This document shows positions 6,509 to 7,048 of a stretch of 7,048 nt of DNA, piece by piece. Source of the stretch: CAZUWH01 sp964624075 (GTDB lineage: Bacteria > Pseudomonadota > Alphaproteobacteria > Rhodospirillales > Rhodospirillaceae); contig CAZUWH010000035.1 of assembly GCA_964624075.1 (NCBI GenBank), forward strand, positions 1 to 7,048, given 5' to 3'. The notes beneath the pieces were generated by a model that searched no databases, was not told where the DNA came from, and saw only the letters and a list, made by a program, of their open reading frames with translations. Within the stretch, counting starts at the first letter, position 1, and every line of letters starts with the position of its first letter. Both the position numbers and the translations under genes were made by a program.

Positions 6509-6543
6509 GGGCATTCGCCCACCCCTTCGTGGGTGAGACGCCC
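6509..6543. repeat. GC-rich extragenic stem-loop
   Basis: TCGCCCAC (6515-6522) pairs with GTGGGTGA (6529-6536), with one G-U, across a 6-nt loop. After a small internal loop, GGGC (6509-6512) pairs with GCCC (6540-6543). The layout resembles the short GC-rich palindromes dispersed between bacterial genes. Copy number elsewhere in the genome cannot be seen from this window. Confidence 0.45.
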
Positions 6544-6570
6544 GCGTTCCAAAAGAGAATGATCCAACCT

Positions 6571-6595
6571 GATTGCATCCCGTTCTGATGCAATC
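6571..6595. repeat. 8-bp inverted repeat GATTGCAT...ATGCAATC
   Basis: GATTGCAT (6571-6578) and ATGCAATC (6588-6595) are perfect reverse complements with a 9-nt spacer. This could be a stem-loop in RNA or a protein-binding dyad. It is 28 bp right of the stem-loop at 6509-6543, and the two may form one extragenic element. Confidence 0.5.
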
Positions 6596-6641
6596 CCTCG
6601 GCGCGCAGATGATCCCGGGACTCCGGGGGGCCAACCGCAAG

Positions 6642-6797
6642 GTTTCCTGCCGGGTTACTCAGGCGCACTGCCATGTTTTCCTTCAGGGTCTGCACGGCGA
6701 GCGCCCGTTCGGTGCGGGCTGCGGCGGCGGCACGGCGATATCTGGCCATTTCGGTCCTGGTGGTCTGCGTCTCCAGACGTCTGACGATGACGGTCAA
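6642..6797 (-). pseudogene. Likely coiled-coil continuation in a shifted frame
   Basis: Beginning with TTG at 6797, which overlaps the stop of the upstream ORF as TTGA, the minus strand reads TVIVRRLETQTTRTEMARYR, then RRAAAAARTERALAVQTLKE and NMAVRL. It is a charged helical sequence in the same style as the end of the preceding ORF. This suggests either one gene split by a small indel near 6797-6810 or two translationally coupled ORFs. Internal ATGs are at 6749 and 6674. The true 3' end is unknown: the frame stays open a long way, but downstream of about 6640 it loses coding character and then runs antisense to cobS. The end given here is approximate. No family is recognised. Confidence 0.35.
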
Positions 6798-7033
6798 CCC
6801 TCTGCTCTCCTCGCCACGCGGGCCAATTTCGCTTCCAGTTCCACGATATATTTGATCGCATCATCAAGCTGTTTTTTGTATAATTCACTTTCCTGGCTCA
6901 AGGTGGAAGTGTGCGTTTCGGCGCGGGCGAGTCGTCCCAGAATCACACCTATCACCCAATCACCACTGTTGCCCGGGGGCGGTTCGTTTTTAGGGCGTCC
7001 TCGACGCGACAAATGGAATTTGGCTGAAAGCAT
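6794..7033 (-). CDS. Small basic/coiled-coil hypothetical protein, possibly 5'-partial
   Basis: The ORF encodes 79 residues from an ATG at 7033. No stop lies between this ATG and the window edge in frame (the codons read YPFKT), and there is no clear Shine-Dalgarno sequence, so the gene may begin outside the window. The N-terminal part is basic, with SRRGRPKNEPPPG (9-21) containing a GRP core like an AT-hook. Residues 43-79 (including LSQESELYKKQLDDAIKYIV and then ELEAKLARVARRAE) form a probable coiled coil. The ORF stops at 6794, but similar helical sequence resumes in the -1 frame. A DNA-binding role is only a guess from the GRP motif. The product is unidentified. Confidence 0.5.
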   Translation of the reverse strand: MLSAKFHLSRRGRPKNEPPPGNSGDWVIGVILGRLARAETHTSTLSQESELYKKQLDDAIKYIVELEAKLARVARRAEG

Positions 7034-7048
7034 CGTCTTGAACGGGTA

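Larger units (their letters stand above)
6438..6641. other. Spacer with two hairpins after cobS
   Basis: No gene is supported here. Two stem-loops dominate the spacer, listed separately. Neither is followed by a T-tract on either strand, so an intrinsic terminator for cobS or for the leftward gene is not evident. The minus-strand reading of this region is open but looks non-coding. Confidence 0.5.

Noticed and set aside
5571..6641. Long minus-strand open frame across cobS and its downstream spacer
   Set aside because: It is antisense to a clear cobS gene and its Gly/His/Arg/Gln-rich sequence is a typical shadow of high-GC DNA. Only the segment right of about 6640 looks coding.
6860..6900. 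Slippery A-run (AAAAAAC on the minus strand) as a programmed frameshift site
   Set aside because: The in-frame codons are AAA AAA CAG, so the heptamer is not in the X XXY YYZ register, and it is far upstream of the frame change at 6797.

Overview
The window is a high-GC bacterial chromosome segment. The protein texture (Ala/Arg/Gly-rich, high third-position GC in the recognised genes) and the form of CobT, with its FAGNHGV...GVSAYP...GGAAINQ stretch, suggest an alphaproteobacterium, perhaps of Rhodospirillales type. That placement is inference from sequence flavour only. Five genes are well supported.

Positions 1-1268 hold no intact gene that I recognise. There are open minus-strand stretches in shifting frames that look like decayed or foreign coding sequence with lower third-position GC. 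An AT-rich patch contains an operator-like dyad (757-773), and a GC-rich palindromic repeat lies at 1153-1205.

Positions 1284-4397 look like a three-gene plus-strand unit. It runs thiE (thiamine phosphate synthase), a 542-aa protein of unknown function, and a class I glutamine-amidotransferase-like hydrolase of the peptidase C26 / gamma-glutamyl-GABA hydrolase family. Spacing is very tight. The thiE ribosome-binding site lies inside a small hairpin.

Positions 4363-6437 hold two genes of cobalamin nucleotide-loop assembly in divergent orientation. cobT (minus) makes alpha-ribazole phosphate, and cobS (plus) joins the ribazole to adenosylcobinamide-GDP. The cobT 3' end overlaps the 3' end of the C26 gene by 35 bp, tail to tail. 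The 224-bp cobT/cobS divergent region carries a perfect 12-bp tandem duplication and no recognisable cobalamin riboswitch.

Positions 6438-7048 hold a hairpin-rich spacer. At the right edge is a minus-strand small basic/coiled-coil protein whose reading appears to continue in another frame after its stop. That could be a frameshifted gene or two overlapping ORFs.

No tRNA, rRNA, CRISPR array, transposase or phage gene was recognised. I did not find a convincing new multi-gene system. The most interesting items are the unknown 542-aa protein in the thiE operon, the low-GC3 remnant block with its operator-like dyad, and the broken or overlapping coiled-coil ORF pair at the right edge.
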